A stretch of 5,097 nt of DNA. Source: Bacteroidota bacterium. Its GTDB lineage: Bacteria > Bacteroidota > Bacteroidia > Bacteroidales > VadinHA17. Location of the stretch: the NCBI GenBank assembly GCA_030593185.1, contig JAUVHQ010000188.1:1-5097 (forward strand), in the 5' to 3' direction. Each line of letters begins with the position of its first letter. Position 1 is the stretch's first letter. Below the pieces are notes generated by a model. That model was not told the origin of the DNA, made no database searches, and saw only the letters and a list, made by a program, of their open reading frames with translations. The translations under genes were made by a program, and so were the position numbers. This document shows positions 1 through 4,783 of the stretch, piece after piece.

Positions 1-54
1 GGATTATTAATTCTTATAATAGTAGTTATGTTCATTAATGTAAACTTCAGTTAA
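1..54 (+). CDS. Possible C-terminal end of a membrane protein (partial, 5' end outside window)
   Basis: Frame 1 is open from the first base to a TAA at 52-54 and reads GLLILIIVVMFINVNFS, an almost entirely hydrophobic run that would suit a final transmembrane helix. The stop lies inside a small inverted repeat (TTCAG at 46-50, CTGAA at 56-60) followed by a T-rich stretch, which could be a weak terminator. Against the call, only 17 codons are visible, the DNA is very AT-rich, and other frames are also open here. One of these is a minus-strand ATG at 35 running off the left edge (MNITTIIRINN). I do not recognise a family. Confidence 0.3.
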   Translation, partial: GLLILIIVVMFINVNFS

Positions 55-98
55 TCTGAATTATATTTTTATTAAATCAAAAATAATTTCTTCCGACT

Positions 99-130
99 CT
101 GTCAGGAACGCCTACGGCGCATTCTGGCAG
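99..130 (+). other. Imperfect hairpin, two-part stem
   Basis: CTGTCAG (99-105) can pair with CTGGCAG (124-130) through seven pairs including one G-U. Inside it, CGCC (109-112) pairs with GGCG (116-119) around a TAC loop, with an internal loop between the two stems. No T-tract follows, so it is not an obvious terminator. It sits at the left edge of the repeat-rich gap and could be part of a dispersed palindromic repeat or a structured transcript. Confidence 0.45.
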
Positions 131-172
131 GTCTGTTTAAGCCAATTTTATGACTAACTTCTTACTTCTTTA

Positions 173-192
173 CTCTCTGCTCTCTGCTCTGC
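173..192 (+). repeat. Short tandem repeat, CTCTCTG heptamer
   Basis: Two perfect CTCTCTG units (173-179, 180-186) are followed by the shortened unit CTCTGC (187-192). The tract leads into ACACTGCAACAC (193-204), a word that recurs at 509-520, in both cases just upstream of a TTCGAC block. Confidence 0.7.
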
Positions 193-220
193 ACACTGCA
201 ACACAATTTTTTAACTCTTC

Positions 221-260
221 CACTCTTCGACTTTCGACCCTTCGACTTTTTGACTTCTTC
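221..260 (+). repeat. TTCGAC repeat block A
   Basis: This block is built from variants of TTCGACT and TTCGACC spaced about 7-10 bp apart. Positions 221-250 are identical over 30 bp to positions 700-729 (block C). Block B shares the 18-mer ACTCTTCGACTTTCGACC. A degenerate continuation with TGACTTCTTC runs to 260. It appears noncoding, because the three copies would be translated in different frames. Confidence 0.85.
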
Positions 261-318
261 AAACTGCACCATAACTCTTATTTTCCAGTAACACCGGGTA
301 GCTATGATAAAAGCACAT

Positions 319-331
319 CGGTCAGACCGGT
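319..331. repeat. Palindromic repeat CGGTCAGACCGGT, copy 1
   Basis: CGGT and ACCG form an inverted repeat around CAG. The 13-mer CGGTCAGACCGGT recurs exactly at 491-503, in the same orientation and 172 bp away. Its unusually high GC content stands out from the surrounding AT-rich sequence. Confidence 0.75.
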
Positions 332-432
332 TGTTCAAAGGAAACAGCTTGTTTTAGATTCAATAGTAAACATTAACACAAAGTGGAAAGTGCGCTAAAG
401 CGCAATATTTCAGGCGCATATACTACACGGAA

Positions 433-460
433 CACCATGCTGAAGTATGGTGCTTTTTTT
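433..460 (+). terminator. Strong rho-independent terminator
   Basis: CACCATGC (433-440) pairs with GTATGGTG (445-452) in eight pairs including one G-U, closing a TGAA tetraloop. One C and then seven T residues (454-460) follow. This is the clearest terminator in the window, and it points rightward. The gene or RNA it serves is not obvious, since the nearest possible plus-strand gene ends at 54. The sugar transferase reads toward it from the other side, but the T-tract is oriented for plus-strand transcripts. Confidence 0.75.
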
Positions 461-462
461 AA

Positions 463-475
463 AGCTCAGGGAGCT
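463..475. other. Small perfect inverted repeat AGCTC-AGG-GAGCT
   Basis: There are five paired bases around a 3-nt loop, immediately after the terminator T-tract. It is short enough to occur by chance and is listed because it belongs to a run of hairpins between 391 and 503. Confidence 0.35.
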
Positions 476-488
476 ATGAATACTTCCA

Positions 489-503
489 ACCGGTCAGACC
501 GGT
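489..503. repeat. Palindromic repeat ACCGGT-CAG-ACCGGT, copy 2
   Basis: The arms are perfect 6-mers, each itself a palindrome, around CAG. The inner 13 bases are identical to copy 1 at 319-331. The two copies bracket a segment of about 159 bp that contains the terminator and the GCGC hairpins. Confidence 0.75.
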
Positions 504-537
504 GGGGGACACTGCAACACTGCCTCACTATTCTTCA

Positions 538-585
538 ACTCTTCGACTTTCGACCTTTCGACTCTGTGACTTTTCGACTTCTCCA
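538..585 (+). repeat. TTCGAC repeat block B
   Basis: This block begins with ACTCTTCGACTTTCGACC (538-555), shared with blocks A and C, then continues with diverged units (TTTCGACT, GTGACT, TTTTCGACT). It is preceded by ACACTGCAACAC (509-520), as block A is (193-204). This suggests that a larger unit was copied, not only the simple repeat. Confidence 0.8.
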
Positions 586-699
586 CTCTTCACTCACAAC
601 TTATCTCTCACTTCTCATCTCTTTTTTCTCCTCTTCACCTCTTCTTATTTTCGCCTCTTCTCTCCATCTCTCCCTCGCCCCCTCTATTCGTCTCTTCTT

Positions 700-735
700 C
701 ACTCTTCGACTTTCGACCCTTCGACTTTTCGACTT
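700..735 (+). repeat. TTCGAC repeat block C
   Basis: Positions 700-729 match block A (221-250) exactly over 30 bp. The next unit reads CGACTT where block A has TGACTT, so this copy keeps one more intact CGACT unit. It lies about 40 bp beyond the sugar transferase stop codon and would form part of that gene's 3' untranslated region if its transcript extends this far. Confidence 0.85.
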
Positions 736-742
736 ATTCACA

Positions 743-766
743 CCTCATCCCCTCATCACCTCATCA
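743..766 (+). repeat. Tandem octamer CCTCATC(C/A), three copies
   Basis: CCTCATCC (743-750) is followed by CCTCATCA twice (751-758, 759-766). It lies eight bases before the end of the sugar transferase, whose transcript would read it as GATGAGG repeats. It is another period-7/8 tract, different in sequence from the others in the window. Confidence 0.75.
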
Positions 767-773
767 CATTCTT

Positions 774-2189
774 CTAAATCCCTCTACCTCTTATTATAGT
801 TATTAAAGTATAAATGAGAATCTTAAAGTCTACATAAAGTGACATATTCTCAATATAGATAAGATCATATTTTAGACGTTCTATCATTTCATCGATATTT
901 GCAGCATATCCAAATTTTATTTGTCCCCATGAAGTAATTCCGGGTTTTACTTTTTGCAAATGAACATAATGGGGTTCTTTTGGTAGTATCTGGTTAATAT
1001 AATACTGCCTTTCCGGTCTGGGACCAACCAGAGACATTTCTCCTTTTAGTACGTTTATAAAATTAGGTATCTCATCAAAACGGTGCTTACGCATGAATCG
1101 TCCAAAAGAAGTTATTCGCGGATCTTCTTTGCTTGATAATTCAGGACCGTTTATTTCAGCATGTTTAACCATCGACCTGAATTTGTATATCCTGAATGGT
1201 TCACCATATTGTCCAATTCTGTCGTGACTATATATTACCGGGCCTTTTGAGGTAAGTTTAATACTAATAATAAGGAAAATTGTTAAAGGGGATAAAAGAA
1301 CCAGCGCAAAAAGAGATATTATTGAATCAATAACCTGTTTAATTACAGCTTGCCAGGGTGGGATTAATTCATGAGTTATCTGGATGAGGGGTGTTCCGTA
1401 AATGGTATTCATTTTAACTCTTCCGGTAAGAATATCATATAAGCTTGGGATTGTTTTTATTGTAACAAATGTTTCATTCAGTTTATTAATAATATCACCA
1501 ATAGCTTCCTGTTCAGTGGATTCGATGGCAATAATTACTTCTTCTATATTATAATTAAAAATAACCTCTTTTAAGTTTTTCAGAGTACCAAGTTTTTTGA
1601 GGTATTTACCCACAAGATTTCTTGAGTTATTGTTTATACTAATGAATCCGATAATTTTGTTTCCGGATAATCGTTTCTGAGACCACAGGTCTTGGGTTAC
1701 CTGTATTGCTCTTCCGTTTCCTCCAATAATAAGTGTATTGAAACCAATGATCCCTTTCTGGATCCTGGATATTGTAATGCTTGTCAGTGTCACACGCGGG
1801 ATATATGTCAGGAAAAATTGCAGAAAAAACAGGACACTAACTGATGCGTAGTAATTTCTGTGAGATACGACAATGTCATTCAGAATGAGTGCGAAGAACA
1901 TTATTGCAACACCAAGAATGGTTATTCCAATTGTTTTACCCAGCTCGGTAAGCCTTGATCTGTGAAAAGGATTTTTGTAATAACCACTGATATAATGCAG
2001 GAGAACCCAGAAAACAGGTATAATAATTAAAGAGATAATAAATTTCAGGTCAAATTTCATTGGAACCCTTGTGCCAAAAACATTTGATTCAATAAAAATT
2101 TTCCTGAATTGATTAAATAATGTCCATGCCACGGATGAGGCAATTAAGTCGAAAAGGACATATTTAATTTTTAAATTCCTTGAACTCAT
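774..2189 (-). CDS. Polyprenyl-phosphate sugar-1-phosphate transferase (exopolysaccharide/O-antigen initiating enzyme)
   Basis: Enzymes of this family move a sugar-1-phosphate from a nucleotide sugar to undecaprenyl phosphate in the inner membrane, the first step of a lipid-linked surface glycan. With ATG at 2189 the protein has 471 residues, usual for the two-domain form. About four membrane segments (near residues 10-28, 46-71, 85-103 and 113-138) precede a Rossmann-like domain with IIGGNGRA (about 154-161). A further hydrophobic segment (about 285-312) leads into the bacterial sugar transferase domain, with DRIGQYGEPFRIYKFRSM (323-340), FDEIPNF containing the catalytic-type Asp-Glu pair (372-373), VGPRPE (388-393) and KPGITSWGQI (415-424). 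A GTG at 2213 would add eight residues, but the ATG fits the family start better. The sugar specificity cannot be read from sequence. It lies downstream of the Gfo/Idh gene on the same strand, 166 bp away, and may be co-transcribed. No clear terminator follows it. Confidence 0.95.
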   Translation of the reverse strand: MSSRNLKIKYVLFDLIASSVAWTLFNQFRKIFIESNVFGTRVPMKFDLKFIISLIIIPVFWVLLHYISGYYKNPFHRSRLTELGKTIGITILGVAIMFFALILNDIVVSHRNYYASVSVLFFLQFFLTYIPRVTLTSITISRIQKGIIGFNTLIIGGNGRAIQVTQDLWSQKRLSGNKIIGFISINNNSRNLVGKYLKKLGTLKNLKEVIFNYNIEEVIIAIESTEQEAIGDIINKLNETFVTIKTIPSLYDILTGRVKMNTIYGTPLIQITHELIPPWQAVIKQVIDSIISLFALVLLSPLTIFLIISIKLTSKGPVIYSHDRIGQYGEPFRIYKFRSMVKHAEINGPELSSKEDPRITSFGRFMRKHRFDEIPNFINVLKGEMSLVGPRPERQYYINQILPKEPHYVHLQKVKPGITSWGQIKFGYAANIDEMIERLKYDLIYIENMSLYVDFKILIYTLITIIRGRGI

Positions 2190-2260
2190 CAGTTGATAAA
2201 GTATCAGAAGCACTAACCATTTTCCCCAGGTATGTGCATAGAGTTAATGCAAGTCTTTTT

Positions 2261-2291
2261 CTGCCGACTGCCGACTGCCGACTGCCGACTG
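2261..2291. repeat. Tandem heptamer CTGCCGA, four perfect copies
   Basis: Four exact CTGCCGA units (2261-2288) plus CTG (2289-2291) lie between the Gfo/Idh stop and the sugar transferase start. On the transcribed minus strand this gives repeated GGCAG. A CTGCC just upstream on that strand (plus-strand GGCAG at 2296-2300) could pair with any of these copies, so several alternative leader hairpins are possible. The unit contains CGACT across its junctions, the same core as the TTCGACT blocks on the other side of the gene. Confidence 0.9.
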
Positions 2292-2355
2292 ATTAGGCAG
2301 CTTTCTTTAATAACTTAATAAGGATGATTTTATTTCTTCAGGGAGGAAAAAAGTG

Positions 2356-3294
2356 TTAATTCTGTAATGGATGAAAAGTTGTTTTATTAATTCTTTCAAC
2401 TATTTCACGATAGATATCAATTGATTGCAGGGCTCGCTCAATATCAATACCGGTTGATAACTTTTGTTCAATTGCATTCCCGAATTGCCTTAGTTCCTCG
2501 TTGGCAGGATTTATTTTATTAATTTCCGGAAAGATTCGTTCATGATCATTTTCATCGTTACCTGGAAATAGGGAAAATGGGATCTTTTCTATGTAACACT
2601 CCTTTTCAGAGAAGTTTATAAAAATTCGATTACCTTGCTGGTAGATCTTTACAATTAACGAATCCCTGCCTGATAATTGATCGATTGTCATATTTGCAAT
2701 ACTGCCATTATCAAATTCAATTCTGGCAGTCAGATAATCAACTTTTCTACCTGCAACAGATATCCCCGATGCGTTTACTCTATGAGTATTTGATCTGACC
2801 ATATCCCTTATAAGATCGATACATAAAACAGACTGATTATCCAATTTGCTTCCTTGCTTTATTTCCATCCGGATTTCTATTACAGCCGGTTTATTTATTT
2901 TGGATAAGCAAGCCATGTATGCAGGGTTAAACCTGTAGGGATTGCGAACCTGCATTATAACCTTTGCTTCAGACGCCAGTTTGGGCAGGTGTTTTAGGCG
3001 ATCTATTGATGAAGCATCAGGAAAATCGACGATCAGGTGTTTTGAATTTTTAAGTATCTCGGTATATAAATGGGTTTCATCACCATTATTGCCTGCTATA
3101 TCAATTGCATTGCATGATCCAATAAGAGAAGATAATGAGAAAAAAATGGGTAGATCATGCTTAACTGTAAATTCTTCAAGGAGTTTTGTATTGTAATGAT
3201 AAATTCCTGTTAAACTGAATTCAGGCATTTCTTTCAGCAATTGGATCTCTTTTTCCATTTCAAAAAAATCACCTGTAACACCGATTTTTATCAT
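2356..3294 (-). CDS. Gfo/Idh/MocA-fold protein, probably lacking standard catalytic residues
   Basis: The 312-residue product has the general plan of the family: an N-terminal nucleotide-binding half (about 1-120) and a C-terminal beta-sheet half. The segment NPYRFNPAYM (118-127) matches the family's N-x-R-F-N-P stretch, and DNGSIANMTI (195-204) resembles the conserved strand of the second domain. Normal members are NAD(P)-dependent sugar dehydrogenases. Here the glycine loop is GVTGDFFEM, keeping only the first glycines. The usual E-K-P motif is replaced by DFP (90-92), and the usual histidine-aspartate motif is replaced by CIDLIRDM (158-165) with no histidine. The fold assignment is fairly sure, but dehydrogenase activity is doubtful. 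ATG at 3294 follows a good promoter match. The neighbouring sugar transferase suggests a role in nucleotide-sugar or glycan metabolism, which is inference. Confidence 0.82.
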   Translation of the reverse strand: MIKIGVTGDFFEMEKEIQLLKEMPEFSLTGIYHYNTKLLEEFTVKHDLPIFFSLSSLIGSCNAIDIAGNNGDETHLYTEILKNSKHLIVDFPDASSIDRLKHLPKLASEAKVIMQVRNPYRFNPAYMACLSKINKPAVIEIRMEIKQGSKLDNQSVLCIDLIRDMVRSNTHRVNASGISVAGRKVDYLTARIEFDNGSIANMTIDQLSGRDSLIVKIYQQGNRIFINFSEKECYIEKIPFSLFPGNDENDHERIFPEINKINPANEELRQFGNAIEQKLSTGIDIERALQSIDIYREIVERINKTTFHPLQN

Positions 3295-3304
3295 TACATT
3301 TGTT

Positions 3305-3333
3305 GTGTTTTTGCAAACATAAGTGTTTTTGCA
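3305..3333. promoter_or_regulatory. Direct repeat GTGTTTTTGCA x2, possible operator
   Basis: The 11-mer occurs exactly at 3305-3315 and 3323-3333, separated by 7 bp (18 bp start to start). The pair brackets the predicted -7 element of the Gfo/Idh gene, on the minus strand reading TGCAAAAACAC twice. Spacing of nearly two helical turns and placement over the core promoter would suit a dimeric regulator, but no regulator is identified. Confidence 0.5.
3314..3321 (-). promoter_or_regulatory. Bacteroidota-type -7 element for the Gfo/Idh gene
   Basis: Read on the minus strand this is TATGTTTG, a perfect match to the TAnnTTTG word used by the primary sigma factor of Bacteroidota. Transcription would begin near 3307, leaving a leader of roughly a dozen bases before the ATG at 3294. 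No clear TTTG lies at the expected -33 spacing, so the assignment rests on the -7 word and its position. Confidence 0.5.
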
Positions 3334-3360
3334 GGAATGATTTTCTAATTCTGCCTGATT

Positions 3361-3384
3361 TTATCAACCATTTGTTGTTGATAA
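3361..3384. promoter_or_regulatory. Inverted repeat TTATCAAC-N8-GTTGATAA upstream of pcm
   Basis: Perfect 8-bp arms (3361-3368, 3377-3384) surround an 8-bp spacer, 27 bp before the pcm ATG. It could be a dimeric operator or an mRNA hairpin if transcription starts upstream of it. It is not followed by a T-tract on either strand at terminator spacing. Its position between two divergent genes allows it to act on either one. Confidence 0.45.
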
Positions 3385-3401
3385 CCTTGGGGTTACATTT
3401 A
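3371..3401 (+). promoter_or_regulatory. Weak candidate promoter for pcm
   Basis: TTTG (3371-3374) and TACATTTA (3394-3401, one mismatch to TAnnTTTG) are 19 bp apart, the spacing expected for Bacteroidota. The start would fall only a few bases before the ATG at 3411, which is unusually short. An alternative -7 word, TAATTCTG (3346-3353), would give a longer leader containing the inverted repeat but has no matching -33 element. Confidence 0.22.
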
Positions 3402-3410
3402 TCTTTTTTC

Positions 3411-4061
3411 ATGGAAGACACTTTCAGGCATAAGGGGCTAAGAAAAAAACTGGTTGAAACTGTAAGAAAAAAAGGGATTACAAATAAAAAAATCCTGGAA
3501 GCGATCAACAAAGTGCCCCGTCATCTTTTTATGGATAACAGCTTCATAAATTTTGCTTATAAAGATCAGGCTTTTCCAATAGGTGAAGGACAAACTATAT
3601 CACAACCTTACACAGTTGCTTTTCAGACTCAGCTTCTTGAAATAAAAAGACATGATAAGGTGCTTGAGATTGGCACAGGGTCAGGATATCAGGCAGCCAT
3701 TTTACTGGAATTAGGAGCCAGAGTGTATACAATCGAAAGACACCGTAAGCTGTTTTTGAAAGTTCAGACTTTATTGCCCAGCCTGGGATATAAACCCAAT
3801 TTTTATTATGGTGATGGCTTTAAAGGTGTTCCATCCTTTGCCCCGTTTGATAAAATACTGATCACTGCCGCTGCTGCTCATGTACCCAAAGAATTATTGG
3901 AACAACTGAAAGTTGGCGGAAGAATGGTTGTTCCGGTTGGTGGAGAAGGCTATCAGGAGATGACGCTTATTGTTAAAAAAGGTGAAGATGAATACGAAAG
4001 ATCTAATTATGGAGGATTTGTTTTTGTGCCAATGATCTCAGGAACATCTAACGGAAAATAA
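3411..4061 (+). CDS. pcm: Protein-L-isoaspartate O-methyltransferase
   Basis: This cytosolic enzyme uses S-adenosylmethionine to methylate L-isoaspartyl residues in aged proteins, which starts their conversion back to normal aspartate. The 216-residue product has the family signature GEGQTISQP (58-66), the AdoMet-binding loop VLEIGTGSGYQAA (84-96), an acidic position after strand 2 (E109 in TIERH), GDG (134-136), FDKILITAAAAHVP (146-159) and GGRMVVPVG (169-177). I chose ATG 3411 over an in-frame TTG at 3300. The TTG would add 37 residues rich in cysteine and unlike the family, and it would place coding sequence over the divergent promoter region. No Shine-Dalgarno site is visible, as is common in Bacteroidota. 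The next gene begins 9 bp after the stop, so the two are probably one transcript. Confidence 0.95.
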   Translation: MEDTFRHKGLRKKLVETVRKKGITNKKILEAINKVPRHLFMDNSFINFAYKDQAFPIGEGQTISQPYTVAFQTQLLEIKRHDKVLEIGTGSGYQAAILLELGARVYTIERHRKLFLKVQTLLPSLGYKPNFYYGDGFKGVPSFAPFDKILITAAAAHVPKELLEQLKVGGRMVVPVGGEGYQEMTLIVKKGEDEYERSNYGGFVFVPMISGTSNGK

Positions 4062-4070
4062 ATTAATATA

Positions 4071-4709
4071 GTGATAAGTATTAAAAAATTTGTTTTCAAT
4101 CCATTTCAGGAAAATACCTATATAGTTTATGATGAATCAGGGGAATGTGTCATCATAGATGCAGGTTGCTGTACTCAGGATGAACAGGATATCCTGTCAG
4201 GGTTTATTGAAACCAATGGTTTAAAACCCGTGAAGCTGATAAATACTCACTGCCATGTTGATCATATTATGGGTAATGGTTATATATACAAGAAGTTTGG
4301 ATTGAAAACACAGGCACATAAGGATGAAACAGATAACTTTGAAAATGCTCCCGAACATGCAAATATTTTTGGTGTTAAGTTTAGTCCTCTGCCTTCTGAG
4401 TTATTTGAACTAAATGAAGGAGACAAGGTGAAGTTTGGAAATTCAGTACTTGAGATTTTACATCTGCCGGGACATTCAGCCGGGAGCCTGGCATTTTTTA
4501 ATAAAGTGCAGAAATTTGTTCTTGTTGGAGATGTGTTGTTTAAAGATAGCATCGGTCGTACCGATCTTCCTGGTGGAAATTATGAAACCCTGATGATCAG
4601 TATTAAGGAAAAATTATGTTCACTCGGGGATGAGTTTGTTGTATATTCGGGTCATGGACCTGAATCTACAATTGGTGAAGAAAAAGGATCAAATCCGTTT
4701 TTGGTTTGA
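4071..4709 (+). CDS. MBL-fold metallo-hydrolase, YcbL/glyoxalase II-like
   Basis: This 212-residue protein belongs to the metallo-beta-lactamase fold, in the branch resembling glyoxalase II and YcbL, whose members hydrolyse thioesters such as S-lactoylglutathione. The exact substrate here is unknown, and glutathione use in this lineage should not be assumed. Metal ligands are complete: THCHVDH gives H60, H62, D64 and H65, with H135 in HLPGHSAGS, D154 in VGDVLF and H195 in SGHGPEST. The C-terminal GRTDLPGG and NPFL segments are also typical, and the length is normal. The start is GTG at 4071, since no ATG is nearby and VFNPFQENTY is the usual N-terminal family segment. It follows pcm by 9 bp and ends within a terminator. 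Confidence 0.93.
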   Translation: MISIKKFVFNPFQENTYIVYDESGECVIIDAGCCTQDEQDILSGFIETNGLKPVKLINTHCHVDHIMGNGYIYKKFGLKTQAHKDETDNFENAPEHANIFGVKFSPLPSELFELNEGDKVKFGNSVLEILHLPGHSAGSLAFFNKVQKFVLVGDVLFKDSIGRTDLPGGNYETLMISIKEKLCSLGDEFVVYSGHGPESTIGEEKGSNPFLV

Positions 4710-4716
4710 TCTTTTT
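4687..4716 (+). terminator. Intrinsic terminator overlapping the hydrolase stop codon
   Basis: GATCAAA (4687-4693) pairs perfectly with TTTGATC (4705-4711), with possible extra pairs inside, and is followed by five T residues (4712-4716). The TGA stop (4707-4709) lies in the right arm, so the last codons of the gene also encode the hairpin. The stem is AT-rich and moderately strong. It would end the pcm-hydrolase transcript. Confidence 0.6.
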
Positions 4717-4783
4717 CTATGTAACATGATAATTGTCTTGACATATATTCATACTTCTTCTTATTTTTACCCTTTTCAATTGT

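Larger units (their letters stand above)
290..460 (+). ncRNA. Candidate structured transcript ending at an intrinsic terminator
   Basis: A strong terminator at 433-460 has no recognisable gene before it on the plus strand, so it may end a small RNA or a leader. Upstream are foldable elements. AACACCGG (290-297) could pair with CCGGTTGTT (327-335) with one bulge, in competition with a local CGGT-CAG-ACCG hairpin at 319-328. TGCGC-TAAA-GCGCA forms a 5-bp stem at 391-404, and its left arm could instead pair with GCGCA at 414-418. The 17-codon frame at 304-357 is too short to support as a gene. I found no convincing promoter and no match to an RNA family I know. The 5' boundary is a guess. Confidence 0.25.
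55..773. other. 719-bp gap without a convincing gene, rich in hairpins and degenerate repeats
   Basis: Open frames exist here on the plus strand (about 150-398, 383-799 and 502-777), but they look like translated repeat DNA. They give Ser/Leu/Arg/Phe-rich strings such as STLRLSTLRLFD, and the same DNA repeat is read in different frames in different blocks. The longest of them also runs antisense into the 3' end of the sugar transferase. The left part (about 90-503) is structured and contains several short hairpins and one strong terminator. The right part (about 535-773) is pyrimidine-rich on the plus strand. No tRNA, rRNA or known riboswitch was recognised. The gap also serves as the 3' flank of the minus-strand sugar transferase. 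Confidence 0.7.

Noticed and set aside
42..55. Resemblance of AAACTTCAGTTAAT to the right outer arm of the gcvP-side repeat (4937-4950), 12 of 14 matches
   Set aside because: The match is short and AT-rich and does not extend on either side, so chance is a sufficient explanation.
221..735. Possible CRISPR array from the three TTCGAC blocks
   Set aside because: Repeat units are short and degenerate, block spacing is irregular (about 317 and 162 bp), and there are no uniform spacers or cas genes in view.
150..799. Three overlapping plus-strand open frames of 82-138 codons in the left gap
   Set aside because: They are translations of TTCGAC and pyrimidine-rich repeat DNA, have extreme Ser/Leu/Phe bias, read the same repeat in different frames, and one overlaps the end of a solid minus-strand gene. 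No domain is visible.
2942..3196. 84-codon plus-strand open frame inside the Gfo/Idh gene
   Set aside because: It lies wholly antisense to a recognisable protein and has no family features of its own.
3361..3384. TTATCAAC arms as DnaA boxes (possible origin)
   Set aside because: The arms differ from the DnaA box consensus TTWTNCACA at two positions, there is no cluster of boxes, and no origin-linked gene is present.
3300..3410. N-terminal extension of pcm from a TTG at 3300
   Set aside because: The 37 extra residues are Cys-rich and unlike the family, the start codon is rare, and the region holds the divergent promoter and operator-like repeats.
3269..3511. 80-codon minus-strand open frame over the pcm 5' end and promoter region
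   Set aside because: It overlaps coding sequence of pcm and the start of the Gfo/Idh gene, and its product is a low-complexity basic and hydrophobic string.
4280..4552. 90-codon minus-strand open frame inside the MBL-fold gene
   Set aside because: Antisense shadow of a gene with complete catalytic motifs.
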